NCBI RefSeq assembly: GCF_002100145.1
Contig: NZ_JXQD01000024.1
Coordinates: forward strand, 2,094 to 66,093
Reading direction: 5' to 3'
DNA from: Vibrio sp. qd031
GTDB lineage: Bacteria > Pseudomonadota > Gammaproteobacteria > Enterobacterales > Vibrionaceae
DNA length: 64,000 bases
The first letter of the stretch is position 1; every line of letters begins with the position of its first letter. Of this stretch, positions 62,751-64,000 are shown piece by piece. Both the position numbers and the translations under genes were made by a program. The notes beneath the pieces are model-generated. The model had not been told where the DNA came from. It saw only the letters and a program-made list of their open reading frames with translations, and searched no databases.

Positions 62751-64000
62751 TTAAAGCTTTTTCGAAACCAAAGCGATGACCGCTATGATTGCAATACCTA
62801 GCAGCATGATAGGGCCTTGACCGCTCTCAAAGCCACCACTGATACCCATGTAAGCCACAATCGCAACTGCAAATGGGATAACAAACTTAACTAGGTTGTA
62901 CCATAGACCAAATAGTGGGAACGATACTTCACCGTCGTTAGTGATCTCTTTTTCTAGATCGCTACGGTTCATACGCCAGCCAGCGAAGATACAGATAAAC
63001 ATACCACCAACCGCTAGGAAGACCTTGTCAGTTAGCAAGTCAAATACATCAAATGCACCCGTGCCGAAGATTGTTGGACCTAAGCCGCCAAGCGATAGCG
63101 ATGCAAAGATACACATTACAGCCATGATAGAACTTGCGCCGAATACCGCAGTCTTACGTGACAGGCCTTTTTCATCGATAAGATAAGACACCACAACTTC
63201 TAGAAGTGATACTGATGAAGTCAGTGCCGCAACCGTTAGACCAATGAAGAACATCATTGCGAACAGTAAACCAATTGTTCCGCCCATTTCAGCAAATAGC
63301 TGAGGTACGACAACAAATACTAGGCCAGGACCAGCAGCAGGTTCAATCGCGAATGCAAACATTGCTGGGAACATTGCCACACCAGCTAGGATAGCAACCG
63401 CTGTATCCATAGAAACAACCATCGCAGTCGTTTGAACTAGGTTCTCTTTCTTCTTTAGGTAAGAGCCGTAAGTGATCATCGCACCCATACCAAGGCTTAA
63501 CGAGAAGAACGCTTGGCCAAGAGCAGCAAGTACTACAGAGCTGTCTACTTTAGAGAAGTCTGGTTTAAACAGGAATTCCAGCCCCGCGCTTGCACCCGGA
63601 AGAGACAGTCCCTTCACAGCCACAACGATTAGGATCAAGAACAAAAGTGGCATAAGAACCTTACCAGCCTTTTCGATACCACCAGAAATACCTTTAATCA
63701 CCACCGCAATGTTTAGTGCAATGTAGATACCCATCCAAATAAGGGGTTGAACAGGGTTAGATATAAAGCCGCCAAAGCTATCACCGATTGCTTCAGGTGT
63801 GTTGAGCAAACCGCCGCCAACTTTAAAGATGTACGCAAGCGACCAGCCACCAACTACAGGGTAGAAGCCCATAATCAGAAAACCACTTAGCACGCCCATA
63901 AAGCCTACAAAGGTCCAGCGTTTGTCCGTTGATTTGAAAGAACCAACTGCACTGCGTTGAGTTTTACGACCAATCGCAAACTCTGTCAGCATAACGCTAA
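62751..64000 (-). CDS. Sodium-dependent symporter, NSS family (5' end outside window)
   Basis: At least 416 residues of a Na+-coupled amino-acid or similar symporter; the frame stays open to base 64000. The first visible Met (63990-63992) lies inside LTEFAIGRKTQ, which is the end of TM2 in this family, so TM1 and the start are missing. Visible blocks include FYPVVGGWSLAYI, ALGQAFFSLSLGMGAMITYGSY (two halves; TM6-like) and FFIGLTVAALTSSVSLLEV (TM8). Members take up amino acids, often Trp, Tyr, Ala or Met; the substrate is not determined here. Strongly biased codons suggest good expression. Confidence 0.92.
   Translation of the reverse strand, partial: SVMLTEFAIGRKTQRSAVGSFKSTDKRWTFVGFMGVLSGFLIMGFYPVVGGWSLAYIFKVGGGLLNTPEAIGDSFGGFISNPVQPLIWMGIYIALNIAVVIKGISGGIEKAGKVLMPLLFLILIVVAVKGLSLPGASAGLEFLFKPDFSKVDSSVVLAALGQAFFSLSLGMGAMITYGSYLKKKENLVQTTAMVVSMDTAVAILAGVAMFPAMFAFAIEPAAGPGLVFVVVPQLFAEMGGTIGLLFAMMFFIGLTVAALTSSVSLLEVVVSYLIDEKGLSRKTAVFGASSIMAVMCIFASLSLGGLGPTIFGTGAFDVFDLLTDKVFLAVGGMFICIFAGWRMNRSDLEKEITNDGEVSFPLFGLWYNLVKFVIPFAVAIVAYMGISGGFESGQGPIMLLGIAIIAVIALVSKKL

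Noticed and set aside
63990..63992. ATG near the right edge as the start of the NSS symporter
   Set aside because: The following residues match the end of TM2 of the family and the frame remains open to the edge; the true start lies outside.

Overview
The window is a chromosomal segment of a gammaproteobacterium, almost certainly a Vibrionaceae (Vibrio or close relative). The evidence is the norspermidine operon (fused diaminobutyrate transaminase/decarboxylase, carboxynorspermidine dehydrogenase, nspC), FabV enoyl reductase, PanP-type aspartate decarboxylase, a TfoX-family competence regulator, HexR, VarA/UvrY, a fused trpCF in a trpL-EGDCFBA operon, and a repeated Cys/Gly/Leu tRNA array. 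I see no insertion sequence, prophage, integron or CRISPR array. The DNA reads as ordinary core chromosome with a few accessory-looking genes.

Layout. 1-5.2 kb: 5' part of a giant VCBS-repeat adhesin (minus) carrying a LapG-type TAAG site, facing a TolC-family secretion porin and an OmpA-like lipoprotein (plus). 5.3-8.9 kb: operon GNAT, exported Nudix fused to a degenerate PAP2 domain, queC; then a coiled-coil membrane protein and a 52-aa membrane protein. 9-12.5 kb: a cobalamin module, with a B12 riboswitch in front of a BtuFCD-like ABC importer and a divergent PduO-like protein on the other strand. 12.5-25 kb: single genes including a LysE exporter, a PEP-CTERM protein behind a sigma-54-like promoter, M32 carboxypeptidase, serC, a DUF945 protein, a small outer-membrane protein, tfoX, lysO, panP and hexR. 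25-34 kb: Fe-alcohol dehydrogenase, grxA, fabV, an ACT-domain protein behind an FNR-like site, and the norspermidine operon. 34.8-35.6 kb: six minus-strand tRNA genes with 41-bp spacer repeats. 35.8-44.6 kb: varA-uvrC-pgsA, polB, a nucleotidyltransferase, yciU, rluB, yciO. 44.6-52.5 kb: rnm (trpH) and the complete trp operon with operator, leader peptide and attenuator. 52.5-64 kb: a chemoreceptor behind a sigma-28-like promoter, yciB-yciA-yciI plus a probable GspS/AspS-type pilotin, ynjBCDF, a NYN-domain protein, a methyltransferase, a pseudouridine synthase, and an NSS-family Na+ symporter that runs off the right edge.

How the genes work together. The adhesin, porin and lipoprotein probably form a type I secretion/biofilm module whose inner-membrane parts and LapD/LapG are not in the window. 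The riboswitch, importer and PduO-like protein form a corrinoid uptake and handling locus. The three-gene minus operon at 28.8-34.2 kb makes norspermidine from aspartate semialdehyde. The trp block makes tryptophan from chorismate under TrpR and attenuation control. Start codons were moved inward from the longest open frame wherever a better ribosome site or family alignment supported it; this is stated per gene.
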